Of a stretch of 64,000 bases of DNA, positions 44,025 to 52,800 are shown piece by piece. The notes under the pieces were generated by a model. The model was not told where the DNA came from, made no database searches, and saw only the letters and a program-made list of their open reading frames with translations. Made by a program: the position numbers and the translations under genes. Source of the DNA: TC-15 sp034437275 (GTDB lineage: Bacteria; Chloroflexota; Anaerolineae; Aggregatilineales; Aggregatilineaceae); NCBI GenBank assembly GCA_034437275.1, contig DAOTUD010000094.1:1-64000 (forward strand). Direction: 5' to 3'. Position 1 is the first letter of the stretch. The number at the start of each line of letters is the position of its first letter.

Positions 44025-45422
44025 TCACTCCGTGCGCCAGAACTGGAAATTGTTATAGCCCTCGCTGATCAGCCAGCGCGGGATGTCCAGGTCGTCAGAC
44101 ACGCTGTAGACCATGTCCCAGAACGCCTCGTTCAGCGGGTCGATGAACCACAGCGCGACGAAAATCAACAGGATGCCGTACATGCCGAACGCGCGCAGTT
44201 GGTTTGCGGTGGTGCGGTCCAGCAGCGGCTCGATGATCCCGAAGCCGTCCAGCGGCGGGATGGGCAGCAGGTTGAAGAACACGGCGGTCACTTGCAGCGT
44301 CGCCAGGAAGGCCACCGCCGACCACAGCGTCGGGTCTTCCCATATGCCGCCCGTGTGGGGCTGGTTGTAGTAGAGTTGGAACCCGATCACCTGCGTGCTC
44401 ACCTTGCCCAGCAGGAACGGCAGCGCCAGCAGCAGCGCCAGCACCAGGTTCGAGGCCGGCCCCGCCGCCGAAACCGCCGACCGCCACCATTTGTTGCGCA
44501 GCCGGTGCGTCTCGATGTAGACCGCGCCGCCGGGCAGCCCGATGCCGCCCATCGCCAGGAACAGCAGCGGCAGCCCGATGCTGAGCAGGGGATGCGTGTA
44601 TTTCAGCGGGTTGAAGGTCAGGTAGCCTTTTTCCTGCACGGTGTGATCGCCGCCGAAGTAGGCGACCAGCGCGTGCGAAAATTCGTGCAGTGTCAATGAA
44701 AACACCCAGCCGCCCACCACAAACACCAGCGTAAACGCGGTGCTGCCGGGCAGGATCAGGATCAGATAGGCCAGCAGCAGCGCGACGCCGCCCGCGATCA
44801 GGGCTTTGTTGGTCCAGGGTGGGGTGGTGGCGTCTGTCTCCTGCTGTTGCTGCTGCCGTCCTCTGGCGCGGCCCCGCTGGAAGGGGACCACGCGCGCGGC
44901 TTTGCCCGTGCTGCCGGTCTGGCGTGAGGATGATCCGGGCTGCGATGGCATCGGGATCACGTTGTCGGCCTGCGCGACGGGGGCTTCCTCGCCGCGTTCG
45001 CGGAGTTCGGCGCGCAGCGTGCCGGCGTCAAACGGCAGCGTGCCCAGCACGTCCGCGACCGCGCCTTCCTGCTCACCCATCAACCCCAGCAGCAGATGGC
45101 CGCTGCTGAGCACGGACTGGTCCAGCGCTTGCGCCTCGTCGGCGGCGCATTGCAGCGTGGCCCTGGCCCATTTGCTGTACCCTTTGACCTCGGCGGGCTG
45201 CGGGCGTTCCATGCCGACCGCCCCGGCGATCCGGTCGTACAGGGCTTGCGGATCGACGCTGTGCCGCGTCAGCAGGTCGTAGGCGGGGCCGGTATGGGTG
45301 CGCGCCAGCCCCAGCAGCAGGTGCTCGACGTCGAGATAGTTCCCGTGTCGGTGGGCGGTTTCGCTGCGGGCGTGTTCCATCAGGACCATCAAATCTTGGG
45401 ATGCGCGTTGTGGGTTTGGCAT
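44025..45422 (-). CDS. Clp N-domain fused to a membrane M50 (site-2-type) metalloprotease
   Basis: A 465-residue fusion. Residues about 1-145 contain two Clp_N repeats (HARSETAHRHGNYLDVEHLLL and ALDQSVLSSGHLLLGLMGEQ), the substrate/adaptor-binding domain of ClpA/ClpC. A low-complexity Gln/Arg-rich linker spans about 150-200. The rest is a polytopic M50 protease with HEFSH (246-250) and LDG (391-393), the zinc ligands of site-2 proteases. It lies 9 bp after sufU. Intramembrane proteolysis with recognition by a Clp_N module is inferred; no ATPase domain is present. Confidence 0.85.
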   Translation of the reverse strand: MPNPQRASQDLMVLMEHARSETAHRHGNYLDVEHLLLGLARTHTGPAYDLLTRHSVDPQALYDRIAGAVGMERPQPAEVKGYSKWARATLQCAADEAQALDQSVLSSGHLLLGLMGEQEGAVADVLGTLPFDAGTLRAELRERGEEAPVAQADNVIPMPSQPGSSSRQTGSTGKAARVVPFQRGRARGRQQQQQETDATTPPWTNKALIAGGVALLLAYLILILPGSTAFTLVFVVGGWVFSLTLHEFSHALVAYFGGDHTVQEKGYLTFNPLKYTHPLLSIGLPLLFLAMGGIGLPGGAVYIETHRLRNKWWRSAVSAAGPASNLVLALLLALPFLLGKVSTQVIGFQLYYNQPHTGGIWEDPTLWSAVAFLATLQVTAVFFNLLPIPPLDGFGIIEPLLDRTTANQLRAFGMYGILLIFVALWFIDPLNEAFWDMVYSVSDDLDIPRWLISEGYNNFQFWRTE

Positions 45423-45431
45423 GGGCCGGGC

Positions 45432-45833
45432 TTACTCGCTGTCCTCTTCTTCGCCGGTCCAGCTCGTCAGCCCGTACGCGCCCGCCTTGAGCACCTTCAG
45501 CGACAGCAGCGCGCACTTCAGGCGGGTGGGGCTGAGCTGGATGCCGAGCATGTCGAGCAGTTCCTCTTTGTCGAACTCGCGCAGTTCGTCCAGGGTTTTG
45601 CCGATCATCTCCTCGCCGAGCATCGAGGCCGACGCCTGGCTGATGGTGCAGCCTTCGCCGTCCCAGCTTACCGCCGTGACGCGCCCTTCCTCGTCGAGTT
45701 GGGCCGTCAGGTGCAGCCGGTCGCCACAGAACGGGTTATCGTCCTCGTAGTCGATGTCGGCGGGGTCGAGCGGATCCCCGAAGTTGCGCGGGTTCTGCCC
45801 ATGATCGATGATGTTTTCCATATAGAGGTCCAT
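45432..45833 (-). CDS. sufU: SufU-type Fe-S sulfur acceptor/scaffold
   Basis: A 133-residue IscU-like protein with the three conserved cysteines (Cys36 in NPFCGDR, Cys62 in EGCTISQ, about Cys107 in RLKCALL). The roughly 20-residue spacer before the last Cys marks the SufU subtype, which accepts persulfide from SufS via a zinc site. It lies 17 bp downstream of sufS, consistent with the functional pair. Confidence 0.95.
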   Translation of the reverse strand: MDLYMENIIDHGQNPRNFGDPLDPADIDYEDDNPFCGDRLHLTAQLDEEGRVTAVSWDGEGCTISQASASMLGEEMIGKTLDELREFDKEELLDMLGIQLSPTRLKCALLSLKVLKAGAYGLTSWTGEEEDSE

Positions 45834-45850
45834 AGTGTCCTCTTATCCTC

Positions 45851-47107
45851 TCATGATGTGATACCAAACAGTTTGTACGCCTTCTCGATGGCATCGACCA
45901 GCCGGTCTACATCGTCGGTCGTGTTGTAGATGTAGAAGCTGGCGCGCGCCGACGCCGCGATCCCGAAACGCTGGTGCAGCGGCATGGCGCAGTGATGCCC
46001 GGCCCGCACCGCGACGCCTTCCGCATCGAGCAGTTGCGCGATGTCGTGCGCGTGCAGGTCCTGGAGCGTGAAGGTCGCCACGCCGTTCCGGTGTTCCGCG
46101 TCCGGGCCGTACAACGTCAGCCCGGGGACCTCGGCCAGCCGGTCCAGCGCATAGTTTACCACGATTTGCTCGTGGGCCAGGATGTTCTCCATGCCCAGGC
46201 CGCGCAGGTAATCGACGGCAGCCCCCAGCCCCACCGCCGGCGCGATGGCAGGCGTGCCCGCCTCGAACTTGTAGGGCAGGGTGTTCCACTCGCTGCCGTC
46301 CAGCGTGACGCGCTTGATCATGTCGCCGCCGCCCATGTAGGGGGGCATCGCTTCCAGCAGCGCCCGCTTGCCGTACAGCACGCCGATGCCGGTCGGCCCG
46401 GCCATCTTGTGCCCAGAGAACGCCAGGAAGTCCACGTCGAGCGCCTGCACATCGACCGCCAGGTGCGGGATGCTCTGCGCGCCGTCGATCATGAACAGCG
46501 CGCCGGCGTCGTGCGCCTGCCGGATCATGGCGGCGACGGGGTTTACCGTGCCCAGCACGTTGCTGACGTGCATCACGCTCACCAGCTTGACCGGCTCGTC
46601 GCGCAGCAAGGCGGCGTAGGTGTCCAGGTCGAGCTGCCCAGCGTCGGTGACGGGGATGTAGCGGATTGTGAAGCCGCGTTCGGCGGCCAGGATTTGCCAG
46701 GGGACGATGTTGCTGTGATGTTCCATTTCGCTGAGCACGACCACATCGCCGGGGCCGAGGTTGGCGCGTCCCCACGTCCCCGCGACCAGGTTCACGCTTT
46801 CGGTGGTGTTGCGCGTGAAGATGACCTCGCGGCGCGAGGCGGCGTTGATGAAGTCGCGCACCTTGTCGCGCGCGCTCTCATAGGCGTCGGTGGCGCGTTC
46901 GCTCAGGGTGTGGATGCCCCGGTGCACGTTGGCGTGATCGTGGGCGTAATAGCCGGCGATGGCGTCGATGACCTGGCGTGGCTTCTGGCTGCTGGCTGCC
47001 GAATCGAGGAAGACCAGCCGCTTGCCGGGATGGGCTTCCTGGTCCAGCACCGGAAAGTCGGCCAGGATCGTCTGGATGTCCAGTGGGGATTTGTGGTTGT
47101 CAGTCAT
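45851..47107 (-). CDS. sufS: Cysteine desulfurase SufS
   Basis: A PLP enzyme that extracts sulfur from cysteine as persulfide for SufU. The 418-residue protein has the PLP Lys in FLAFSGHKMAGPTGIG and the catalytic Cys in VRAGHHCAMPLHQRF (group II short loop). RBS GGGAGG before the ATG. It is located between the nucleoside hydrolase (9 bp upstream) and sufU. Confidence 0.97.
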   Translation of the reverse strand: MTDNHKSPLDIQTILADFPVLDQEAHPGKRLVFLDSAASSQKPRQVIDAIAGYYAHDHANVHRGIHTLSERATDAYESARDKVRDFINAASRREVIFTRNTTESVNLVAGTWGRANLGPGDVVVLSEMEHHSNIVPWQILAAERGFTIRYIPVTDAGQLDLDTYAALLRDEPVKLVSVMHVSNVLGTVNPVAAMIRQAHDAGALFMIDGAQSIPHLAVDVQALDVDFLAFSGHKMAGPTGIGVLYGKRALLEAMPPYMGGGDMIKRVTLDGSEWNTLPYKFEAGTPAIAPAVGLGAAVDYLRGLGMENILAHEQIVVNYALDRLAEVPGLTLYGPDAEHRNGVATFTLQDLHAHDIAQLLDAEGVAVRAGHHCAMPLHQRFGIAASARASFYIYNTTDDVDRLVDAIEKAYKLFGITS

Positions 47108-47116
47108 AGGCCTCCC

Positions 47117-48046
47117 TCATGCGTCCTTAACCGCCGCGTGTAAGATTTGCTCAAATGCTGCGCGCGACGCGGTGCGCACCACGTCGATGTTGGGCGCGTG
47201 CCCGGTGACGCCCAGGTGATCGACGACGGACTGGCCCCGGCAGAGGTCGCTCTGCGTCTCGATGGCGACGTGCAGTTGTTCGATGGCGGTCGCGACGCGG
47301 CGGTCGAGTGCGACGGCCATCGTGATCGGGTCGGGCAGGTCGAACCCGGCCAGTTTCGTCTCGGTTTTGACGAACTCGATCAGGGTGCGCTGGATGTCGA
47401 CGCAAAACGCCCCCAACGCTCCCTGGGCGCGCAGTTCGCCAGCCGCGTCCGGGTCAAACACGGCGTATTTGCGCGAGATATCCCAGCCGACCATCGTGAT
47501 CGGCATTCCCAACTCGAACACGATCTTGGCTGCGTCCGGGTCGGCCCAGAAGTTGTATTCGGCGACCGGGCTGGCGTTGCCGTGCCCCTCGCCGGTGCCG
47601 CCCATCGTGTAGCAGGCCGCGACCTTGTCCGCCAGCGACGGTTCGCGCAGCAGCGCCACCGCGATGTTGGTCAGCGGCCCCAGCGTGACGAGCGTGATCT
47701 CGCCCGGCGCGCGGGTGATGGTGTCGATGATCACGTCGACGGCGTGGCCGGGGGCGGGCGTGCGGCCTTGCAGTGGCAGCCCGATATCGCCCATGCCGTC
47801 GGTGCCGTGTACGTCCTGCGCGGTTTCCAGCGGGCGCAGTAAAGGCCGTTCGCAGCCGCGATACACGGGGGTGGATGCGCCGCAGAGTTCGACAGTGTAC
47901 AGCGCATTTTGCACGGCCTGGTCCAGCCCGACATTGCCGCTGACGACGGTGATCGCGTCGACCTGGATGTCCGGCTGCTGGAGGGCCATCACCAGGGCGA
48001 CGGCGTCGTCGGACCCGGTGTCGGTGTCAATTAAAAATCGTCTCAT
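47117..48046 (-). CDS. Inosine-uridine-preferring nucleoside hydrolase
   Basis: A 309-residue member of the IU-NH family. The calcium-binding N-terminal motif DTDTGSDDAVALVMAL is textbook, and VTLGPLTNIAVAL and YNFWADPDAAKIVFE follow. It hydrolyses the N-glycosidic bond of ribonucleosides for salvage. It is first in the transcript that continues into sufS and sufU, with 9 bp spacing, an odd partner for Fe-S genes. A -10-like GATAAT (complement of 48076-48081) is in its leader. Confidence 0.93.
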   Translation of the reverse strand: MRRFLIDTDTGSDDAVALVMALQQPDIQVDAITVVSGNVGLDQAVQNALYTVELCGASTPVYRGCERPLLRPLETAQDVHGTDGMGDIGLPLQGRTPAPGHAVDVIIDTITRAPGEITLVTLGPLTNIAVALLREPSLADKVAACYTMGGTGEGHGNASPVAEYNFWADPDAAKIVFELGMPITMVGWDISRKYAVFDPDAAGELRAQGALGAFCVDIQRTLIEFVKTETKLAGFDLPDPITMAVALDRRVATAIEQLHVAIETQSDLCRGQSVVDHLGVTGHAPNIDVVRTASRAAFEQILHAAVKDA

Positions 48047-48136
48047 GCGTGTGGCTATCCTTTGCTTCGCTGTGGATTATCGCACAAATTAACCAGAGTA
48101 TCCTACCGCGCAGAAAAAAATTAGAAAAATCATACG

Positions 48137-48178
48137 AATATAAAATAAAATAAATACCGGGCCATCGCGACCCGGCAT
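48137..48178 (-). terminator. Intrinsic terminator after sufD
   Basis: On the minus strand an 8-bp stem including G-U pairs (complement of 48155-48177; CCGGG against CCCGG at its core) runs into TTTATTTTATTTTA. It separates sufCBD from the nucleoside hydrolase-sufS-sufU transcript. Confidence 0.8.
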
Positions 48179-48210
48179 TGGTATGTAACGCTGTGTGACA
48201 GCGGCGGCGC

Positions 48211-49557
48211 TTATGCCCGGCCCAGCAGCTTGCGCTCGATGTAATCCATCATGCGGTTGCGCACATTCTCGAACGGGATGCGGTCCAACACCGGGACGAA
48301 GAAACCATCCACGACCAGCTTCTCGGCCTCGTCACGCGGCAGGCCGCGCGCCATCAGGTAAAAGAGCTGCTCCTTGTCGATCTGCCCGGTGGCAGAGGCG
48401 TGCGTGCAGCGCACGTCGTCGGCCTCGATCTCCAGCCCCGGGATGCTGTCGGCGCGGCAGGTGTTGCTCATCAGCATGTTACGGTTGGCCTGGAAGCCGT
48501 CCGTCTTCTGCGCGCCGGGCAGCGCCTTGATCATGCCCTGCCACACACTCCGCGACTCATCGCGCAGCACGCCCTTGAACAGCAGGTCGGACGTGGTGTG
48601 CGGCGCGTTGTGGTTCTGCTGCGTGTCCAGGTCCATGAACTGCTTGCCGTCCGGGAAGTACACCGCGCTCATGCGGCCCCACGCGCCTTCGCCGTCCAGG
48701 TCGATCTCCAGGAACGCCTTGATCAGCTTGCCGCCCATCTGCCCGGTGATCCAGTCGAGCTGGCCATTGCTGCCGACGCGGGCGCGCTGGTGGCTGAACT
48801 CGAAGACGGTGTGGCCCCAGTCCTGCAGGTTGGCGAAGCGCAGGGTGGCCCCGTCCTTGACGATCAACTCGGTGACGCCGATGAAGCTGGCGTCGGCGTC
48901 CAGGGTGGGGGACAGGCTCTCGTGCAGGTAGTCGATCTGCGCGCCTTCTTCGAGCACGATCAGCATATGGCCCAGGGTTGCGCCGGGGCGGGTGGCGTAG
49001 AAGATGCTGTGCGCCGGCAGTTCGACCGCCTGGCCGCGCGGCACGTACAGGAATACGCCGTGTGTCCACAGCGCCGCGTTGAGCGCCGCGAACTTGCCGT
49101 TGTCCGGCGTCACGGCCTGGGTCATCAGGTGGTCGCGCACCAGGTCGGGATGCTCCCGCGCGGCGGTGCGCAGGTCGGTGAAGATCACGCCCTGGTCGGC
49201 GAGTTTGGCGTTGGTTTCGTGGTGGACGAGTTGATCGTCGACAAAGGCGATCAGGCCGCCCTGTTCCTCACCGAGCAAGGGCTGGCGGTTGGGCGCGGGG
49301 ATGTCCTCGAAGGTGCCGCCGTCGGGCGACAGCAGGTTCCCGGCGCTGTCCCAGTCAATATGCCGGTAATCGGTGCGCCGCCAGGGTTCGTCTTGGGTGG
49401 TGGGCATGGGCAGCGCCTCGTAGGTGTCCCATGCCGCCAGCCGCATCTGGCGCAGCCAGTCCGGTTCATCATACCGCGCGCTCACGGCTTCGACATCCGC
49501 CCGTGTGAGCGGCGGGGCTTTAAATTCGCGTGCAACACGACGACGACGGGTTGCCAC
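48211..49557 (-). CDS. sufD: Fe-S assembly protein SufD
   Basis: A 448-residue SufB/SufD-family protein forming the SufBC2D scaffold with SufB and the ATPase SufC. C-terminal family motifs are clear: LPGAQKTDGFQANRNMLMS and DDVRCTHASATGQIDKEQLFYLMARGL with the conserved His. The N-terminal helical domain matches SufD rather than SufB. Start GTG 49557. Separated from sufB by 228 bp that contain a repeat element. Confidence 0.95.
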   Translation of the reverse strand: MATRRRRVAREFKAPPLTRADVEAVSARYDEPDWLRQMRLAAWDTYEALPMPTTQDEPWRRTDYRHIDWDSAGNLLSPDGGTFEDIPAPNRQPLLGEEQGGLIAFVDDQLVHHETNAKLADQGVIFTDLRTAAREHPDLVRDHLMTQAVTPDNGKFAALNAALWTHGVFLYVPRGQAVELPAHSIFYATRPGATLGHMLIVLEEGAQIDYLHESLSPTLDADASFIGVTELIVKDGATLRFANLQDWGHTVFEFSHQRARVGSNGQLDWITGQMGGKLIKAFLEIDLDGEGAWGRMSAVYFPDGKQFMDLDTQQNHNAPHTTSDLLFKGVLRDESRSVWQGMIKALPGAQKTDGFQANRNMLMSNTCRADSIPGLEIEADDVRCTHASATGQIDKEQLFYLMARGLPRDEAEKLVVDGFFVPVLDRIPFENVRNRMMDYIERKLLGRA

Positions 49558-49605
49558 AGTTGGTTAGCCTTTCTGTTCTGTCCGTAAATTTCCGTAGTGG
49601 GGTGT

Positions 49606-49756
49606 ATTTCGGTTTCGTTCACCCTTGCGAATTTACCCCCCCCCTGGCCCCTCCCCGCACGCGGAGAGGGGAAATAGATCAGGGTTCGAAAGTCCCTCTC
49701 CGTTTACGGGGAGGGGTAAACTGGCACCTTTTCGTTACCGTGAACGTTTACGAAAT
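49606..49756. repeat. MITE-like repeat between sufB and sufD
   Basis: About 151 bp. Imperfect terminal inverted repeats: ATTTCGnnnnCGTTCAC at the left and its complement GTGAACGnnnnCGAAAT at the right. The interior holds CCCTCTCCGTTTACGGGGAGGG-like palindromic sequence similar to that inside the two elements at 56.6 and 60.4 kb. No coding capacity. Confidence 0.6.
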
Positions 49757-49785
49757 GCCACCTCCGTTGATCGAATATCGATTGC

Positions 49786-51204
49786 TTACCCGATCGAGCC
49801 TTCCATCTGGAGCTGGATCAGGCGGTTCATCTCGATGGAGTATTCCATCGGCAGCTCTTTGGTCAGCGGTTCCAGGAAGCCGTTGACGACCATCGCGTTC
49901 GCTTCATGTTCGCCCAGGCCGCGGCTCATCAGGTAGAAGAGCTGGTTGTCGCCGACCTTGCTCACCGTTGCCTCGTGGCCGACCGTCACCTCCGGATTTT
50001 CGATCTCGATGTAGGGGTAGGTGTCCGACTCGCTGATCTCGTCGAGCAGCAGGGCGTCGCAGACAACCGTGCTCTTGACGTTTTCGGCATCCGGGTAGAC
50101 CTTCAGCAGCCCGCGATAGCTGCTGCGCCCGCCGTTCTTGCAGATCGACTTACTGATGATCTGGCTGGTGGTGTTGGGCGCGACGTGGACTGCCTTGCCG
50201 CCCGCGTCCTGAATCTGGTTGCGACCGGCGAACGCAATCGACAGAATCTCGCCGTGTGCGCCGGGTTCCATCAGGTAGACCGACGGGTACTTCATCGTGA
50301 TCTTGCTGCCCAGGTTGGCGTCCACCCACTCGTGGCTGGCGTCGCCGTAGACCATCGCGCGCTGCGTCACCAGGTTGTACACGTTGTCCGACCAGTTCTG
50401 GATCGTGGTGTAGCGCGAGCGCGCGCCGCGTTTGGCGACGATCTCGATCACACCGCTGTGCAGGCTGTCGGTGGTGTAGGCCGGGGCGGTGCAGCCCTCG
50501 ACGTAGTGCAGGTACGCGCCTTCGTCCACGATGATTATCGTGCGCTCGAACTGCCCGATGTTGGCCGTGTTCAGGCGGAAGTATGCCTGCAGCGGCATCT
50601 CGATCTCGACGCCCGGCGGCACGTAGATGAACGACCCCCCCGACCAGACCGCCGCGTTGAGGGCGGCGTACTTGTTGTCGTGGGCGGGGATCACGGTGGC
50701 AAAATATTCGCGGAACAGGTCTTCGTGTTCCTGCAAGCCGTGCTCGATGCTCTTGAAGATGACGCCCTGCGCTTCCAGCTCTTTTTTGACCTGGTGGTAA
50801 ACCATCTCCGAGTCGTACTGGGCACCGGCCCCGGCCAGGAACTTCTGCTCGGCTTCGGGGATGCCCAGGCGGTCGAAGGTGCGCTTGATGTTTTCCGGCA
50901 CCTCGTCCCAGGAGCGCCCCTCTTTGTCCGACGGCTTGACGAAGAAGTAGATGTCGTCCTCGCGCAGCCCGGAGAGGTCCGGTCCCCACTGGGGAACGGG
51001 TTTGCTCTGGTAAATTTCCAGCGCCTTCAGCCGGTAGTCGCGCATCCACTGCGGTTCGTTCTTCATCTCGCTGATCTGGCCGACGACCTCGGCGTCTAGC
51101 CCTTTGCGCGCGCGAAATACGTAACTGTCTGGATCGTGGAAGCCATATTGATCTTCGTATGCTTCGCGTATGCCTTGCAGCTGTTCAGCATCACTCATGG
51201 TCAC
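49786..51204 (-). CDS. sufB: Fe-S assembly protein SufB
   Basis: The 472-residue scaffold subunit. Family motifs include SGGSFIYVPPGVEIEMPLQAYFR (read in short stretches), YVEGCTAPAYTTDSLHSGVIE with the conserved Cys, and CDALLLDEISESDTYPYIEIEN near the C-terminus. It lies 12 bp downstream of sufC, in the same transcript. RBS is near the ATG at 51204 (GGGAGCAAG). Confidence 0.97.
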   Translation of the reverse strand: MTMSDAEQLQGIREAYEDQYGFHDPDSYVFRARKGLDAEVVGQISEMKNEPQWMRDYRLKALEIYQSKPVPQWGPDLSGLREDDIYFFVKPSDKEGRSWDEVPENIKRTFDRLGIPEAEQKFLAGAGAQYDSEMVYHQVKKELEAQGVIFKSIEHGLQEHEDLFREYFATVIPAHDNKYAALNAAVWSGGSFIYVPPGVEIEMPLQAYFRLNTANIGQFERTIIIVDEGAYLHYVEGCTAPAYTTDSLHSGVIEIVAKRGARSRYTTIQNWSDNVYNLVTQRAMVYGDASHEWVDANLGSKITMKYPSVYLMEPGAHGEILSIAFAGRNQIQDAGGKAVHVAPNTTSQIISKSICKNGGRSSYRGLLKVYPDAENVKSTVVCDALLLDEISESDTYPYIEIENPEVTVGHEATVSKVGDNQLFYLMSRGLGEHEANAMVVNGFLEPLTKELPMEYSIEMNRLIQLQMEGSIG

Positions 51205-51216
51205 TTGCTCCCGTGT

Positions 51217-51993
51217 TTAGCTACCGTTACCGTTTTGTTTCTCGCGCAGCCAGTTGTAACCGTGCTCTTCCAGGTGCGTCGCCAGTTCTGACCCGCCGCT
51301 TTCGACGACCTGGCCATCCAGCATGATGTGCACGAACTGCGGCTGAATGTGGTTGAGAATACGCTGGTAGTGGGTGATCAGCAGCACCCCCAGGTCGGAG
51401 TCGCTCAGCGTGTTCACGCCATCTGCCACGATGCGCAGCGCATCGATATCCAGGCCGGAGTCGGTCTCGTCCATGACGGCGATCTTAGGTTCCAGCACCG
51501 CCATCTGCAAAATCTCGGCGCGCTTCTTCTCGCCGCCGGAGAACCCGTCGTTCAGGTAGCGCCCGCCGAAGCTGGGGTCCATTTGCAGCACGTCCATTTT
51601 GTCCAGCATCAGTTTGCGGAACGCCGGGATCGAGATGCCCTTACTGTCCGGGTCGTCGTCTTGCATGCGGGCGTTGATCGCGTTGCGCAGGAAGTTCGCA
51701 ACCGTCACGCCGGGGATGGCGACCGGGTATTGAAAAGCCATAAACAGGCCCAACCGGGCACGCTCGTCGGTTTCCAGTTCCAATAAGTCCTGCCCGTCGA
51801 AGATGATCTGCCCGGCGGTGATCTCGTACGCGGGGTGGCCCATGATCGTGTTGGCCAGCGTGCTCTTGCCCGAGCCGTTCGGCCCCATCAACGCGTGAAT
51901 CTCGGCCTGCTTGACGACCAGGTCAACGCCCTTGAGAATGGGCTGATCGTCGACACTAACGTGCAAATTCCGAATTTCTAACGCAGCTCCCAT
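51217..51993 (-). CDS. sufC: Fe-S assembly ATPase SufC
   Basis: A 258-residue ABC-type ATPase. Walker A GPNGSGKST, signature FSGGEKKRAEILQMA and Walker B AVMDETDSGLDIDAL are all intact. The SGGEKKR form with the longer loop is specific to SufC. It is the first gene of the sufCBD transcript; RBS GGAGGAA lies before the ATG. Confidence 0.98.
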   Translation of the reverse strand: MGAALEIRNLHVSVDDQPILKGVDLVVKQAEIHALMGPNGSGKSTLANTIMGHPAYEITAGQIIFDGQDLLELETDERARLGLFMAFQYPVAIPGVTVANFLRNAINARMQDDDPDSKGISIPAFRKLMLDKMDVLQMDPSFGGRYLNDGFSGGEKKRAEILQMAVLEPKIAVMDETDSGLDIDALRIVADGVNTLSDSDLGVLLITHYQRILNHIQPQFVHIMLDGQVVESGGSELATHLEEHGYNWLREKQNGNGS

Positions 51994-52099
51994 CGGTGTG
52001 GAGTTCCTCCTCTAGGCTTGGAAGCGAACAATTGTCTGGATATTAGGTCAGCCTGCTAGTTTCTCTCAAATGAGAATGTTTTGCAATAGGTCTTGTAGG

Positions 52100-52129
52100 A
52101 TTATAACAGTAAAGCGGGGGGGGTGTCAA
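52100..52129 (-). promoter_or_regulatory. Strong sigma-70 promoter of sufCBD
   Basis: On the minus strand TTGACA (complement of 52124-52129) and TATAAT (complement of 52100-52105) are both perfect consensus, 18 nt apart. Between it and sufC lies an inverted repeat TCTCA-TT-TGAGA (about 52061-52077) that might be an operator for an iron or Fe-S regulator; this is not established. Confidence 0.75.
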
Positions 52130-52217
52130 TAAATAAGATAAATATCTAATAAATTACTTATCTATGCTCAGGGGTCCACGAATAACCTGTCGCGTCGAGT
52201 CTGGCCAGCGCAAAAAA

Positions 52218-52333
52218 CGCCCCTCACCCCCCGGCCCCCTCTCCCGCAGAGCAGGCGAGGGGGAGTCACAGCGCACGTTTTTTCCCCTCGCCCATGCGAG
52301 GGGAGACCGCCCGGCAGGGCGGAGGGGTGAGGG
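52218..52333. repeat. Palindromic GC-rich repeat in the suf/sufT intergenic region
   Basis: The 459-bp gap 51994-52452 contains this element, bounded by CCCCTCACCCC on the left and GGGGTGAGGG on the right, with further internal complementarity. It has no coding frame. Similar C-rich/G-rich repeats are frequent in such genomes. The rest of the gap holds the sufCBD promoter and, for the plus-strand gene, a -10-like TATATT near 52422. Confidence 0.6.
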
Positions 52334-52455
52334 CCACTTTGGCGACCATATTCACCTATTGCTGACAACTCGTTCGTAGACCCTATGCTCAGTCGCAGGT
52401 GGCTGTTTGCGGCTGGCTGGTCTATATTCTACCAAAACCTACTGGAGGATGGATG

Positions 52456-52788
52456 ATGACTGACGAAACGCCCGATATCAGTGGAATGTCGGTAGAACAG
52501 CGCGAAGCCCTGGTGCGCGATGCCCTGCGCACCGTGATCGACCCGGAGCTTGGCCTGAGCGTGCAGGAGTTGGGGCTGGTCCGGGACCTGGACATTCAGG
52601 ACGACAAGCTGCACATCATGATGATCATGACCACGCCGTTTTGCCCGTATGCGCCGCAGTTGCTCGAAGCCACGCGCAAGAAAGCCCAGGAGACGCTGGG
52701 CGTCCCCACCACGATCGAGTTGGGGATGCAAGCCTGGAACCCGTCGATGGCCGAGGAAGGCATCCTCGACGACTGGGGCCTGTTCTAG
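52456..52788 (+). CDS. SufT/PaaD-like MIP18 (DUF59) protein
   Basis: A 110-residue MIP18-family protein with the typical ALRTVIDPELGLSVQELGLV start and TTPFCPYAPQLLEATRKKAQ, including the conserved Cys of Fe-S maturation proteins. Encoded divergently from sufCBD, it most likely helps in Fe-S cluster maturation, as SufT does. GGAGG at 52444-52448 serves ATG 52456; ATG 52453 is the adjacent alternative. Confidence 0.9.
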   Translation: MTDETPDISGMSVEQREALVRDALRTVIDPELGLSVQELGLVRDLDIQDDKLHIMMIMTTPFCPYAPQLLEATRKKAQETLGVPTTIELGMQAWNPSMAEEGILDDWGLF

Positions 52789-52800
52789 CGCGCGGCCTGG

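Noticed and set aside
49681..49720. GGTTCGAAA-like sequence resembling a tRNA T-arm
   Set aside because: No acceptor stem, D-arm or anticodon arm surrounds it. It is part of the MITE-like repeat.
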